Below are positions 24,877 through 33,085 of a stretch of DNA of 64,000 bases, in pieces. Positions within the stretch are counted from its first letter, which is position 1. Each line of letters starts with the position of its first letter. The notes beneath the pieces were generated by a model, which saw only the letters and a program-made list of their open reading frames with translations, ran no database searches and had not been told where the DNA came from. Origin of the DNA: Selenomonas sp. AE3005 (GTDB lineage: Bacteria > Bacillota > Negativicutes > Selenomonadales > Selenomonadaceae); NCBI RefSeq assembly GCF_905233635.1, contig NZ_CAJODG010000023.1, forward strand, positions 1 through 64,000. The letters run 5' to 3'. Both the position numbers and the translations under genes were made by a program.

Positions 24877-24928
24877 AAATAAAATAAAATCCTGCATAGC
24901 CACCGCCATGCAGGATTTTATTTTATTT
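24877..24928. terminator. Terminator after the SH3-NlpC/P60 gene
   Basis: AATAAAATCCTGCAT pairs with ATGCAGGATTTTATTTTATT; the stop codon of the gene at 24923 is inside the first arm. Confidence 0.85.
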
Positions 24929-26278
24929 GACGCAGAAACCGGCACTGGTCAGGCCGTCAATCGTTTCTACACCTTTGCTGTTCTGATAGTGCAGGTCAGA
25001 CACCAGCACTTTTCTGATGTAATGTTTCTGTTTATTGCCATTCGTAAAGGTAAAATAGCTGCTGGCAGAATGAATGACCAACGGATTTCCCTTAGCATCA
25101 CGGCCCAGATACATCATAACATGCCCCGGCTTAAAGAGCAGTGCGCCAGCCGGTACTTCCTGCATTTTCTGCCAGCGCTTGGCGGTGGACAGGCCGGCAA
25201 AATTCAGCGACTGCGGCATAGCCAGCTCCTGCTGGTCAGCGTCACGGGGGATTTCAATACCCATGCTGCGGTAAACATCACCCACAAACGAGGAACAATC
25301 AACACTGTCCTCCATGCCGCCCCAGCCATAGCCATCGCCTAAGAATTTCATACTCTGACGAATGAAATTGTTTTGCGTGCAGGGCAGGAATCCCTTATTA
25401 ACGCTATCATCATCAGTGATTTTTACTTCCGCCTCAGTCAGGACACCGTTTACCTCTACCGGTACATAAGCCAGCCAGGTATCATGTGCCTGCAGTTTGC
25501 TGTTCGCCAGCGGAATGACGCTGCCCATTTGGAAAAGGACCGTCCAGGCACCGCCCACGGCCACCACCTTTTTATTGGCAGTCACGACGAGAAAATCCTT
25601 GGGATTCACATAGCGCTGCCAATGCGCACGGTCCGTAACAGCTAAAGCGCCCAGACTCACCCAGCCCGTGTAATGACGGGCCTGGCAAAAAGCAAAGGCC
25701 CCGTCGGCACTCTTATGCAGAATGATAAGCGGTTCTGCCGGGTCCAGCGCCGTGCCCTGCAGGTTGTCATAATGACGGAAAGACGCATCATCAAAATAAT
25801 TCTGCGGGGTCGGCAGCAGGCGCATATCCGTCCGTTCCGTCGTCAACGCATATTTTCCTGTGATAGTTCCCTGCAAGGCCTTAAGATTGCAGTTAGCCTG
25901 TGCCTGTGCATAGCTGGCTGTACTAATGGCCTTGCCACTGGCATCATAAACCTCACCGGGTGTACTTTCTCCACGATAGTCCTGCTGGGCTTTAAGTATC
26001 ATTTCTTTTACGGACGCCGCCGGCACATTAACATCAAAGGAGGCCAGGTCCACCAGACTGTCGCTCCTGGTACGCATAGTGCGATTAAGCGCCGTGATTT
26101 CCTGCGCAGACAGCAGCACCTTGTCACCAGCGCTGTTGTTTTTTGTCCAGTAAGTCTCCGTTGCCCGGTTGTCACTAATGGCTATAGACGCCTCCCCCCA
26201 GGCAGGTACAGCTAGAATTACCAACGCTATAAGCCATAAGCAGCGGCTGCCGCAGGCTGTCAAAAAATTTCTTTTCAT
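24923..26278 (-). CDS. Secreted SH3-domain, NlpC/P60 (C40) peptidase
   Basis: 451 residues from ATG at 26278 (AAAGGAAG at 7 bases), with a signal peptide (CLWLIALVILAVPAWG-EA). The middle part has two SH3b-like modules: one with 'TTERTDMRLLPTPQNYFDD' typical of the SH3b1 N-terminal domain of YkfC-like enzymes, and one around GGAWTVLFQMGSVIPL. The C-terminal C40 domain has the nucleophile in DSVDCSSFVGDVYRSMG (Cys near 327) and a His in KPGHVMMYLG (near 387). Such enzymes (gamma-D-Glu-L-diamino acid endopeptidases) trim wall peptides. It lies next to the VanX-YkuD fusion on the same strand, suggesting joint muropeptide processing, though a terminator separates them. Confidence 0.88.
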   Translation of the reverse strand: MKRNFLTACGSRCLWLIALVILAVPAWGEASIAISDNRATETYWTKNNSAGDKVLLSAQEITALNRTMRTRSDSLVDLASFDVNVPAASVKEMILKAQQDYRGESTPGEVYDASGKAISTASYAQAQANCNLKALQGTITGKYALTTERTDMRLLPTPQNYFDDASFRHYDNLQGTALDPAEPLIILHKSADGAFAFCQARHYTGWVSLGALAVTDRAHWQRYVNPKDFLVVTANKKVVAVGGAWTVLFQMGSVIPLANSKLQAHDTWLAYVPVEVNGVLTEAEVKITDDDSVNKGFLPCTQNNFIRQSMKFLGDGYGWGGMEDSVDCSSFVGDVYRSMGIEIPRDADQQELAMPQSLNFAGLSTAKRWQKMQEVPAGALLFKPGHVMMYLGRDAKGNPLVIHSASSYFTFTNGNKQKHYIRKVLVSDLHYQNSKGVETIDGLTSAGFCVK

Positions 26279-26298
26279 AGCAAAACTTCCTTTCAATA

Positions 26299-26341
26299 AA
26301 AATCACCATGTTGTATGTATTCCACACAGCATGGTGATTTT
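26299..26341. terminator. Terminator after fic
   Basis: AAAATCACCATG (26299-26310) pairs with CATGGTGATTTT (26330-26341). It lies 34 bases beyond the fic stop. Confidence 0.8.
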
Positions 26342-26374
26342 CCTATTTATTTTTCTCCACTTTGCAAATCACCA

Positions 26375-27421
26375 TTATATTTTATAATAAGCTGTTGCCC
26401 TGCCGGAACCTGTCTTGGCTATGTATCCCTGTTTCAACAAGTATGCTAAAGTACGCTCAACAGTCATTTTACTTATATCAGGACATATTTCAAGGATTTC
26501 ACGCTTAGTTATCTTACCAACATGTTTATCAATCACAATCCGCACACGTTCAGCTTTTGATAAACTCCTATCCTGAATAAGTCTCACACGGCTCTCAAAT
26601 TCTTCATAACCACGCCCTAATATTCCCAGATAATATCTAACGAAAGGTAAATAATCATTTTCCTCCTCGTGCCAACCAGCAGAACTTCTTTGTAAAACTT
26701 CATAGTATGTTTCCTTAGTTTTTTCTATGAGCATTTCCATACTGATATATTTTCCCACAATATATCCAGCTTTATAGAACAAAAGCAACGTCAACAGTCT
26801 GCTCATACGCCCATTGCCATCATTGAAAGGATGAATACATAAAAAATCCAATATGAACATAGGTATCAAAAACAACTTGTCAATTTGATCTTCTTCCCAT
26901 GCCTCTATAAAAGCATTGCAAAGATTATCCATAGATTCTGCCGTCTGCCAAGCCGGTACAGGTACAAAGCGCGCCTTCTTTACACCTTTCTCATCTGTTT
27001 CAGCTATAATATTATCAGAATTTTTATACTCCCCCCCCTTCATCCCACTTGAATAGGAATACAAATCACGATGCAGCTGCAATATAACACTTGGACGTGG
27101 TCTGATGTAATCGTAGTTTTCATGAATAGTGGTAAGTACCTCACGATAACCTGCAATTTCTTCTTCTGAGCGATTTCGCGGTTCGGCCTTTAACTTAACC
27201 AAATCTTCCAAACGCCCATCGGTAGTATATATCCCCTCAATTCTATTCGATGCTCCTGTACTCTGTACCTTTGCTATCTCCAGTAATGTCTTTAATTCAT
27301 CGATATTAGCCTCCAAAAACAATTCCTGCTTGCCTTTATGTTCATGCAGACCAGCAACTAGTTTCACCAAATCAGGCGTATACAGTTTTGATATATTATT
27401 CTTATAGTCAAATTTTCTCAT
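26375..27421 (-). CDS. fic: Fic family protein (probable AMPylator) with C-terminal winged helix
   Basis: 348 residues from ATG at 27421 (GAGG at 8 bases). Order: a Fic_N-type region with the inhibitory helix motif SNRIEG (Ser58-Glu62-Gly63; the (S/T)xxxE(G/N) pattern of N-terminally inhibited class II Fic), the Fic core with HPFNDGNGRMSRL (catalytic His197), then a winged-helix region (about 285-348) ending 'MTVERTLAYLLKQGYIAKTGSGRATAYYKI'. All core residues are intact, so AMP transfer is likely; the target is unknown. The gene is AT-rich compared with its neighbours. Codons 128-131 hold a G8 run in frame. Three copies of a TGATGTATATA site overlap its promoter, pointing to autoregulation. 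Confidence 0.9.
   Translation of the reverse strand: MRKFDYKNNISKLYTPDLVKLVAGLHEHKGKQELFLEANIDELKTLLEIAKVQSTGASNRIEGIYTTDGRLEDLVKLKAEPRNRSEEEIAGYREVLTTIHENYDYIRPRPSVILQLHRDLYSYSSGMKGGEYKNSDNIIAETDEKGVKKARFVPVPAWQTAESMDNLCNAFIEAWEEDQIDKLFLIPMFILDFLCIHPFNDGNGRMSRLLTLLLFYKAGYIVGKYISMEMLIEKTKETYYEVLQRSSAGWHEEENDYLPFVRYYLGILGRGYEEFESRVRLIQDRSLSKAERVRIVIDKHVGKITKREILEICPDISKMTVERTLAYLLKQGYIAKTGSGRATAYYKI
27029..27040 (-). repeat. G8 homopolymer tract inside fic (in frame)
   Basis: Eight C on the plus strand, G8 on the coding strand, encode Lys-Gly-Gly-Glu in the fic frame. A gain or loss of one base would frameshift the gene before the catalytic motif. Confidence 0.8.
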
Positions 27422-27440
27422 AATATCTACCTCATCAATC

Positions 27441-27500
27441 ATTTATATACATCATTATACCCATCTTTGATGTATATATCAAATATTGATGTATATAAAT
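27441..27500 (-). promoter_or_regulatory. Promoter and operator repeats of fic
   Basis: Minus strand: -35 TTGATA (27482-27477), 17-base spacer, -10 TATAAT (27459-27454). Three copies of TGATGTATATA overlap or flank it: 27445-27455 (minus), 27468-27478 and 27487-27497 (plus, 19 bases apart). The middle one is part of the palindrome TTTGATGTATATATCAAA (27466-27483). The overlap with -35 and -10 fits a repressor site, possibly bound by the winged helix of Fic itself. Confidence 0.7.
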
Positions 27501-27513
27501 TGCGATGCAGATT

Positions 27514-27624
27514 TTAAATCAATATCCCCTGGCAATGGTCAATCTCATGCTGGATAATCTCAGCAGTAAAGCCGGTGAACCGTTGTTTCTGCGGTTTGAA
27601 TTTTATATCCTGATACAAAACACT
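27514..27624 (-). pseudogene. Remnant of peptide deformylase, C-terminal end only
   Basis: About 36 codons preceded by an in-frame stop and without a start. The frame reads QRFTGFTAEIIQHEIDHCQG then ILI and a stop. This matches the third conserved motif of peptide deformylase (QHExDHxxG, whose two His bind the metal). Motifs I and II are absent, so this is debris of a lost or displaced def gene. It sits between fic and the ThrE-type gene. Confidence 0.75.
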
Positions 27625-27692
27625 TTACATCTATCTGCCGCTGTCCTACAATAGTTTACATACATTTACAATGGGAAAGGATAGGGATATAT

Positions 27693-29021
27693 TTGAGTGA
27701 GGACAAGGACGAGATACTGAACAAGCCATTTGCGGAAATCGGGGAAAAACTGCACCTGCTGCTGCAAACCGGCGCAACGCTGATGGAAAACGGGGCCGAC
27801 AGCGACAGAACCGTACGGGATATGCGGCGCGCGGCGGCTTTTATGGGCATTGACAGCGAGCACATGCACCAGCATGTACTTTATACCACTTTGATGTTAA
27901 ACGTCAGCGACAGCCGTCATTCCTATACGGAGTTTTGCAAATACCAAAAGCACGGCATAAACATGACCACCCTGTCAGCTGTCAGCAAACTGACCTGGAG
28001 AGCGTTGGAACAAAACTACAGTCTGGAGGCTTTTCGGCGGCAGCTGAATAATATCAGAACTCTGCCCCGGGCTTATCCCGTATGGCTGACCGCCTTGGGC
28101 GCAGGCGCGGCCTGCGGCGGTTTTTGCAAACTCTTTGGCGGCAGCTGGCTCGATTTTCTGCTCACGGCCATCTGTTCCCTGTTGGGCTTTTATATGCGGC
28201 GGCTCTGTACAGCCTACGCCTTCAATACTTATGCCACCATTGCCATCACCTCGTTTGTGACCACCCTTTTAGCCTGGAGCACCCAGTTTTTAACGGGCGG
28301 CCTCAACTGGTATCCGCTCATTGCCTGCACCTTGTTCCTCGTGCCGGGCATACCGCTGATAAACGCGGTCGATGATTTGCTCAACAACTTCATCGTAGCC
28401 GGCATGACCAGAGCCATGCACACGCTATTGGTTGTCAGCAGCATGACCTTTGGTATTGTCATCGCCATCCGCCTTTGCGGCGTAACAGACTTTACCAGTG
28501 TGCAGCTGACTCCCGATACGGTTTATATTTCGCAGGCAATAGCCGCCGCTATAAGTGCTGTCGGCTTTTCCATCATCTTTAATGTACCGCCGCGAATTTT
28601 GCCCGTAGTGGCGGTAGGCGGCATTATCACGGTACTTATCCGCAATATCACCGTTCTGGAATTGGGGCTTACCCAGACCGCCGGTTCCTTTCTGGGGGCC
28701 GCCGTTGTGGGGCTTATCGCCTTAAAGGCCATTCACTGGTTTCATACGCCGAATATCGTCATGACTATTCCCTCGGCCATTCCCATGATTCCCGGGGTAC
28801 TGCTGTACCGGCTGCTCTTTGCCTTGCTTAATATCCATTTCATTACTGCAGAAGGTTTTTTCACGAGTTTCAAAAGCGGCATAGATGCCATAACCATCAT
28901 TATCGGTATTGCTGTCGGCGTGGCCATTCCCAATATTTTTATCCACCGCCAAATCGAACGCCGCAAGCAGGATAATGTCCAGAAATTATTGGCCAAACGC
29001 TATGCCGAATCAGCAGACTGA
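27693..29021 (+). CDS. Threonine/serine exporter family protein (ThrE type)
   Basis: 442 residues. The likely start is TTG at 27693 (TTG AGT GAG GAC) behind GGATAGGG. An N-terminal soluble stretch (about 1-130: 'LLLQTGATLMENGADSDRTVRDMRRAAAFMG') is the DUF1212/ThrE half; helices follow at about 135-280. The second half (about 290-425: 'AIAAAISAVGFSIIFNVPPRILPVVAVGG', 'IPSAIPMIPGVLLYRLLFALL') is the DUF3815/ThrE_2 half. In many Firmicutes these halves are two genes; here they are one chain as in Corynebacterium ThrE. It would export threonine or serine. Next gene, AzlC, follows after 19 bases, so an amino-acid-export operon is likely. Confidence 0.88.
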   Translation: MSEDKDEILNKPFAEIGEKLHLLLQTGATLMENGADSDRTVRDMRRAAAFMGIDSEHMHQHVLYTTLMLNVSDSRHSYTEFCKYQKHGINMTTLSAVSKLTWRALEQNYSLEAFRRQLNNIRTLPRAYPVWLTALGAGAACGGFCKLFGGSWLDFLLTAICSLLGFYMRRLCTAYAFNTYATIAITSFVTTLLAWSTQFLTGGLNWYPLIACTLFLVPGIPLINAVDDLLNNFIVAGMTRAMHTLLVVSSMTFGIVIAIRLCGVTDFTSVQLTPDTVYISQAIAAAISAVGFSIIFNVPPRILPVVAVGGIITVLIRNITVLELGLTQTAGSFLGAAVVGLIALKAIHWFHTPNIVMTIPSAIPMIPGVLLYRLLFALLNIHFITAEGFFTSFKSGIDAITIIIGIAVGVAIPNIFIHRQIERRKQDNVQKLLAKRYAESAD

Positions 29022-29040
29022 TTAAGAAAGAAGGTTATTT

Positions 29041-29763
29041 ATGACCCTGACAGAAACCAACTCATCCCATCGCAGGGCCTTTATGTATGGCATACATGAC
29101 GGTACGCCCATTGCCCTTGGTTATTTTGTGGTATCTTTTACGCTGGGCATTGCCGCCCGTAATGCCGGACTTACTCCCTTTGAGGGTTTTCTAGCCAGCT
29201 TTTTCAACAATGCCTCGGCCGGTGAATATGCCGCCTTTACCATTATCGCCGCCGATGCCTCCTATCTGGAACTAGCGATTATGACGCTGGTGGCCAATGC
29301 CCGTTACCTGTTGATGAGCTGTGTGGTGAGCCAGAAGTTTTCCCCGGATACCAATATTCTCCACCGCGTGCTGGTCGGTTTTGATATTACCGATGAAATT
29401 TTCGGCATCACCATCGCCCGTAAAGGCCCTTTAAATCCATACTACAACTACGGCGCCATGAGCGTGGCCCTGCCGGGCTGGTCAGTCGGCACAGCCCTCG
29501 GCGTAATGGCTGGCAACCTCCTGCCGGAAGCTGCGGTCAGCGCTCTCAGCGTCGCTTTGTTTGGTATGTTTATCTGGGTTATTATCCCTCCTGCCCGGGA
29601 CAACCGCATTATCGGTACTCTGGTAGCCGTGAGCTTTATCGCCAGCTTTGCCTGTGCCAACCTGCCCCTCATCAGCGAGCTGTCCGGCGGCACACGCACG
29701 ATTATCCTGACGGTAGTAATTGCCACCATCGGTGCCATACTGCACCCCATAAAAGAAGAATAA
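29041..29763 (+). CDS. azlC: AzlC family branched-chain amino acid exporter subunit
   Basis: 240 residues, about 7 helices, start ATG at 29041 behind GAAGG. Family signatures: 'GIHDGTPIALGYFVVSFTLGIAARNAGLTPFEGFLASFFNNASAGEYAAF' at the N-terminus and 'ANARYLLMSCVVSQK' near 90-105. AzlC normally pairs with the small AzlD protein encoded right after it. Here the next gene is convergent, and the only AzlD-like gene lies 4 kb downstream at 33763 on the same strand. Confidence 0.9.
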   Translation: MTLTETNSSHRRAFMYGIHDGTPIALGYFVVSFTLGIAARNAGLTPFEGFLASFFNNASAGEYAAFTIIAADASYLELAIMTLVANARYLLMSCVVSQKFSPDTNILHRVLVGFDITDEIFGITIARKGPLNPYYNYGAMSVALPGWSVGTALGVMAGNLLPEAAVSALSVALFGMFIWVIIPPARDNRIIGTLVAVSFIASFACANLPLISELSGGTRTIILTVVIATIGAILHPIKEE

Positions 29764-29765
29764 AC

Positions 29766-29804
29766 AACGCCCGTGGAACTGACAGCCAGTCCCACGGGCG
29801 TTTT
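29766..29804. terminator. Bidirectional terminator between azlC and the symporter fusion gene
   Basis: AACGCCCGTGG pairs with CCACGGGCGTT and a T run follows; the two genes converge here. Confidence 0.85.
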
Positions 29805-29805
29805 C

Positions 29806-31434
29806 CTATAGCGAATTATACACTTTCTCATCTACCTGGCCTTCCTGCTTGGCCACCAATAAGGCCGACGTGATATTTCCCACAACATTCTGTGCTGTCC
29901 CCGGCATATCCATAAGCGGTTCCAGACCGATAAAATGCATGACCGCCGTCCCGGGAATCCCCATGCTCTCAAGTACCGGCGGCATGACGATAAGGCCTAC
30001 CCCCGTCATGGCCATCAAGAATTCTACACAAAACAAGGAAAACAAAAAATCAGCATCGATGGTAACAGAAAAAGTACAAGCCAGCATCATGGACACTACA
30101 GAAACATAATAGGCTATCCCGTCCATATTGAACTGCATGCCCACGGGCACGGAAAATTTTGTCAGGCGCTCACTTATCCCCAGTTTTTCCTCACAGAACT
30201 GCAGCGTTGCCGGCAGGCAGGCGCTGGAATTACAGGTGGAAAAGGGCAAAGCGCTGAAACGTACCGTCTTTTGCAGAAAAATCACAGGCGACAACCTGGC
30301 AATCACACCGATAAGCACACTGGAGACGATGAAACATAACGGCATACCCAAAGCTATGACCAACAACAGCTTGCCATAGGTAAGCAGAACCCCCAGCCCC
30401 ATCTTCATAACCATTCTGGCCATAGATATGAATACCAAAAAAGGCAGCAGCATGGTTACCATCTGTACGACATTCATCGTGAATCTGTTCATGAAATTGA
30501 CGCCTTCCCGCGCCCATTCCAACGGCCCCTCCATTTTATTTAAAATGAAACCGCAGAAACACGCCAGGAACAAGGTCTGCATGATGTTGTTGTTGGCAAA
30601 AGGTGAAATGACATTACCAGGCACAATTCCCGTAATTAAAGAGCGCAGCGTGAGGCTGCTATCAATGGCAGCCTGGTCGCCTACCACCAGTGCCGGTAAA
30701 ATATCCGTCATGCCTCCGACCAGATATCCGGCCAGCATGCCGATTGTTACATAAAAAGCCAGTTTACATAACGACCAAAAAACCACACGCCAACCTATAC
30801 GCCCAATATTACTGGAATAGGACATACTGGAAATTCCCGAAATAACTGAAAAAAATATCATGGGGGCAATAGCCATCATCAAGGCGCTGATAAACATAGA
30901 CTGTATCGGTTCTATCACGCCATCTTCCAGCCAAATCTTAGTCTGCGCTCCGGCTGCATAATGTAGAAAAATGCCCATGGCGGCACCCAAAACAAGCCCC
31001 GTCAAAATATTACGCACTTCCTGATTGCCCGGTTCATGCAGTAAAATAGTGACATTATTCACACCATCACGCCGGCGGCGCGTGTATTTCAGCCGTTTAC
31101 GATGCGACGACAGTATCGCATACCCCGAAAGCTCATCTTCCGTATCTTCAGGTAAAACCAGCAAGGGATTATAGGCCTCGCCCTTGGCAGACATAACCAA
31201 ACTTAACCGCTTAAATTTACTATGCCATGAAAGGTTTACACAAAAGTCCGCCTGATTATTGCTATGCTTGGCCAAGCGCAGGAATGTCTCCTCCACCAGC
31301 AGCTGCATAATATAGATTTCATGCTGCTCAACCTTCTCCCCGGCCAGACTATCGGCAATCCAGTCCATAGCCTGGGAGAAGTTTTCCATCGTCATGGCAA
31401 ACTGACTACCGCTTATTCGAGCGTTATCAGCCAT
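29806..31434 (-). CDS. RsbW-like ATPase-fold domain fused to a dicarboxylate/amino acid:cation symporter
   Basis: 542 residues. Residues about 1-135 look like a degenerate histidine-kinase-type ATPase of the RsbW/anti-sigma kind: 'IYIMQLLVEETFLRLAKHS' in place of the N-box, 'LSLVMSAKGEAYNPLL', and a GYAILSSHRKRLKYTRRRRDG-NNVTILL end. No clear G-box is seen, so ATP binding is doubtful. Residues about 140-530 are a DAACS symporter: 'PMIFFSVISGIS', 'KTVRFSALPFSTCNSSACLPAT' (the SSSxxTLP-like hairpin, here diverged), 'GMQFNMDGIAYY' (the NMDG motif) and 'TGVGLIVMPPVLESMGIPG'. The start overlaps the upstream methyltransferase-like gene by 22 bases, implying coupling. A sensor-controlled transporter is inference. 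Confidence 0.82.
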   Translation of the reverse strand: MADNARISGSQFAMTMENFSQAMDWIADSLAGEKVEQHEIYIMQLLVEETFLRLAKHSNNQADFCVNLSWHSKFKRLSLVMSAKGEAYNPLLVLPEDTEDELSGYAILSSHRKRLKYTRRRRDGVNNVTILLHEPGNQEVRNILTGLVLGAAMGIFLHYAAGAQTKIWLEDGVIEPIQSMFISALMMAIAPMIFFSVISGISSMSYSSNIGRIGWRVVFWSLCKLAFYVTIGMLAGYLVGGMTDILPALVVGDQAAIDSSLTLRSLITGIVPGNVISPFANNNIMQTLFLACFCGFILNKMEGPLEWAREGVNFMNRFTMNVVQMVTMLLPFLVFISMARMVMKMGLGVLLTYGKLLLVIALGMPLCFIVSSVLIGVIARLSPVIFLQKTVRFSALPFSTCNSSACLPATLQFCEEKLGISERLTKFSVPVGMQFNMDGIAYYVSVVSMMLACTFSVTIDADFLFSLFCVEFLMAMTGVGLIVMPPVLESMGIPGTAVMHFIGLEPLMDMPGTAQNVVGNITSALLVAKQEGQVDEKVYNSL

Positions 31435-32363
31435 AAAATTTTCTCTTTCTTAAGATTGTCCAGACGTTTCAGCTGTACTTTGTTCAACCCTTTTTCACTA
31501 TAGAGTTTTACAGGTTCGCTGAACAGGGGAATCTGCTGTGCTTTTAGTCCTTGGGCAGTAATGAATTTCTGTACTTCCGCATCACTGGCAAAGAACTTCT
31601 GGTCAAAGTCTGCCTCAGCGATATCCTCATAAACTTTGGCCGATTCACGATATACTTCCCGGGCATTTTTTTCATCATAAACAACTTTCGAGGCATCCAT
31701 GACAAAATCACGGGCAGAAAAATCAGAGGTAACAAAGCAGCCGCCATGCTTTTTCAGTACAGCCTTAATGTTTTGCAAAACACTGGCCTGCTGTTCATGG
31801 GTAAGATACATCATCAGACCGTCCATGGCAATACAGATAGGCCCTTCCATTTTATCGGCAGCTGCGAGCATTTGCTGCTTGTCCGTCGCGTCAACAACCT
31901 CATAGGCGGCCAGTTTCAGCTCAGCAGGTTTCAGGCATTTTTGCAGATAACCGTTGCCGGTAACTGCCACAGCCTGGAACTCTGCCCCGATATACTTCAC
32001 CCCATGTCTGGCCATATACAGTCCGCGGCTCGAAAAGCCACAGGCGATATCCATAACATTTTTATAGCCTTTCTGCTGCACATACTGATTGATAGCAGCA
32101 TAGCGCATTTCATGATACAGCATATTCACAGGCTGCAGGGTATAGAAATTCTTGATTTTCCCCGTAAATAAAAGATGCGTCTTGCCCGTAGCCTTCGCAT
32201 ATTCCGCAGCCTCCGGCACCCCGGCCTCACGCAGCCAGAACAGGGAAGTATAAGCCGTATAAGAAACCGGCTCAAACTCCGCCGCCCAGCTTTTGCCGCT
32301 TAACAGTATAAATAATCCCAATACCAGTACAGTAAGCCATCTAATTGGCAGTATTTTGTTCAT
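31413..32363 (-). CDS. SAM-methyltransferase-like protein with an N-terminal signal peptide
   Basis: 316 residues. The N-terminus (MNKILPIRWLTVLVLGLFIL...SGKSWA-AEF) is a clear signal peptide. The rest matches the Rossmann methyltransferase pattern of the leucine-carboxyl-methyltransferase (LCM) group: 'NVMDIACGFSSRGLYMARHGVKYIGAEF' (motif I and the acidic residue ending beta 2), 'KLAAYEVVDATDKQQM', 'PICIAMDGLMMYLTHEQQ' and 'GGCFVTSDFSARDF'. SAM is not expected in the periplasm, so either the segment is a membrane anchor facing the cytoplasm or the domain binds something else. Its 3' end overlaps the symporter fusion gene, so the two are co-translated. Confidence 0.75.
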   Translation of the reverse strand: MNKILPIRWLTVLVLGLFILLSGKSWAAEFEPVSYTAYTSLFWLREAGVPEAAEYAKATGKTHLLFTGKIKNFYTLQPVNMLYHEMRYAAINQYVQQKGYKNVMDIACGFSSRGLYMARHGVKYIGAEFQAVAVTGNGYLQKCLKPAELKLAAYEVVDATDKQQMLAAADKMEGPICIAMDGLMMYLTHEQQASVLQNIKAVLKKHGGCFVTSDFSARDFVMDASKVVYDEKNAREVYRESAKVYEDIAEADFDQKFFASDAEVQKFITAQGLKAQQIPLFSEPVKLYSEKGLNKVQLKRLDNLKKEKILWLITLE

Positions 32364-33085
32364 CTTTTACACACCTTTCCTTAGTTACATAATTATGAAT
32401 AAAAGCACTTAGTATAGTTCGCTCTCCCTAATACGAAATCCTGCCACTACGGTGCAAGAAAACAAAATCACCTATATAAGGTTAATGCGTGCTTATTTTT
32501 ATTTGTTACATCTCAATTGGGTGGAGGTGGTAATACTTTTCGCTGTTTCACTAAATTTCCCACCAGCAAACGATGGGGCTTTCTAGCAACGTTGCGCCGG
32601 GCAGGCCAGCGGCGCGATTATTCATCAAAATATCCAGGGACGGTTGTTTGTGGGCCAGTCCTCACTGCGTTCGGACAGTCGTTTCACTGCGAAAAGCATC
32701 ACCACCTCCGCCCTAAGCAGCGTCCGTGAAAAATGATTATTTCGCAGTGACAGGGAACAAGTACATCGATGTTCTTGTAACGGGAGCAACGAGTTCGTAG
32801 CAATTGTATATGCTGTTGCTGGGGGCGAACGGGGGAGTGATTTTTTATGCGGGGAGCGACTGCCTGAGCGCAGCGAAGGCCGGCACACTGTAGGCCATTG
32901 CTAAGCAACTACGCTGAAAGTAGCGCCGTTGGCCTGCCCGGCGCAGGTAACTGGACAATTCTCTTTTCCGAGGGGTGTCGTTTAGCGGAGGCAGAAAAAT
33001 TACTCCCCCGTGAACCCCGTGCACGCATGAACAGGATATTAAAAAAAGGCCCCATCAGAGCCTTACACTCCAATAGGGCTTTTCC
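32364..33085. other. Long non-coding region with a 23-bp inverted repeat
   Basis: 720 bases without a convincing gene on either strand. A 23-bp inverted repeat (32593-32615 and 32923-32945, 22 of 23 matching, core GCGCCGGGCAGGCC) brackets about 307 bases that contain a hairpin TCACTGCGAAA/TTTCGCAGTGA (about 32683-32750) and the near-palindrome ACAAGTACATCGATGTTCTTGT split across 32758-32779. GC content is higher than nearby intergenic DNA. Short frames here have no ribosome sites. It may be a structured RNA or a mobile-element relic. Confidence 0.5.
33041..33064 (-). terminator. Possible terminator after the nitroreductase gene
   Basis: On the minus strand a short stem AAGGC/GCCTT ends in T7. 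Weak stem, good T run. Confidence 0.45.

Noticed and set aside
32517..32908. Several 70-90 codon frames in the non-coding region
   Set aside because: They overlap on both strands, have no ribosome sites and follow the inverted-repeat sequence.
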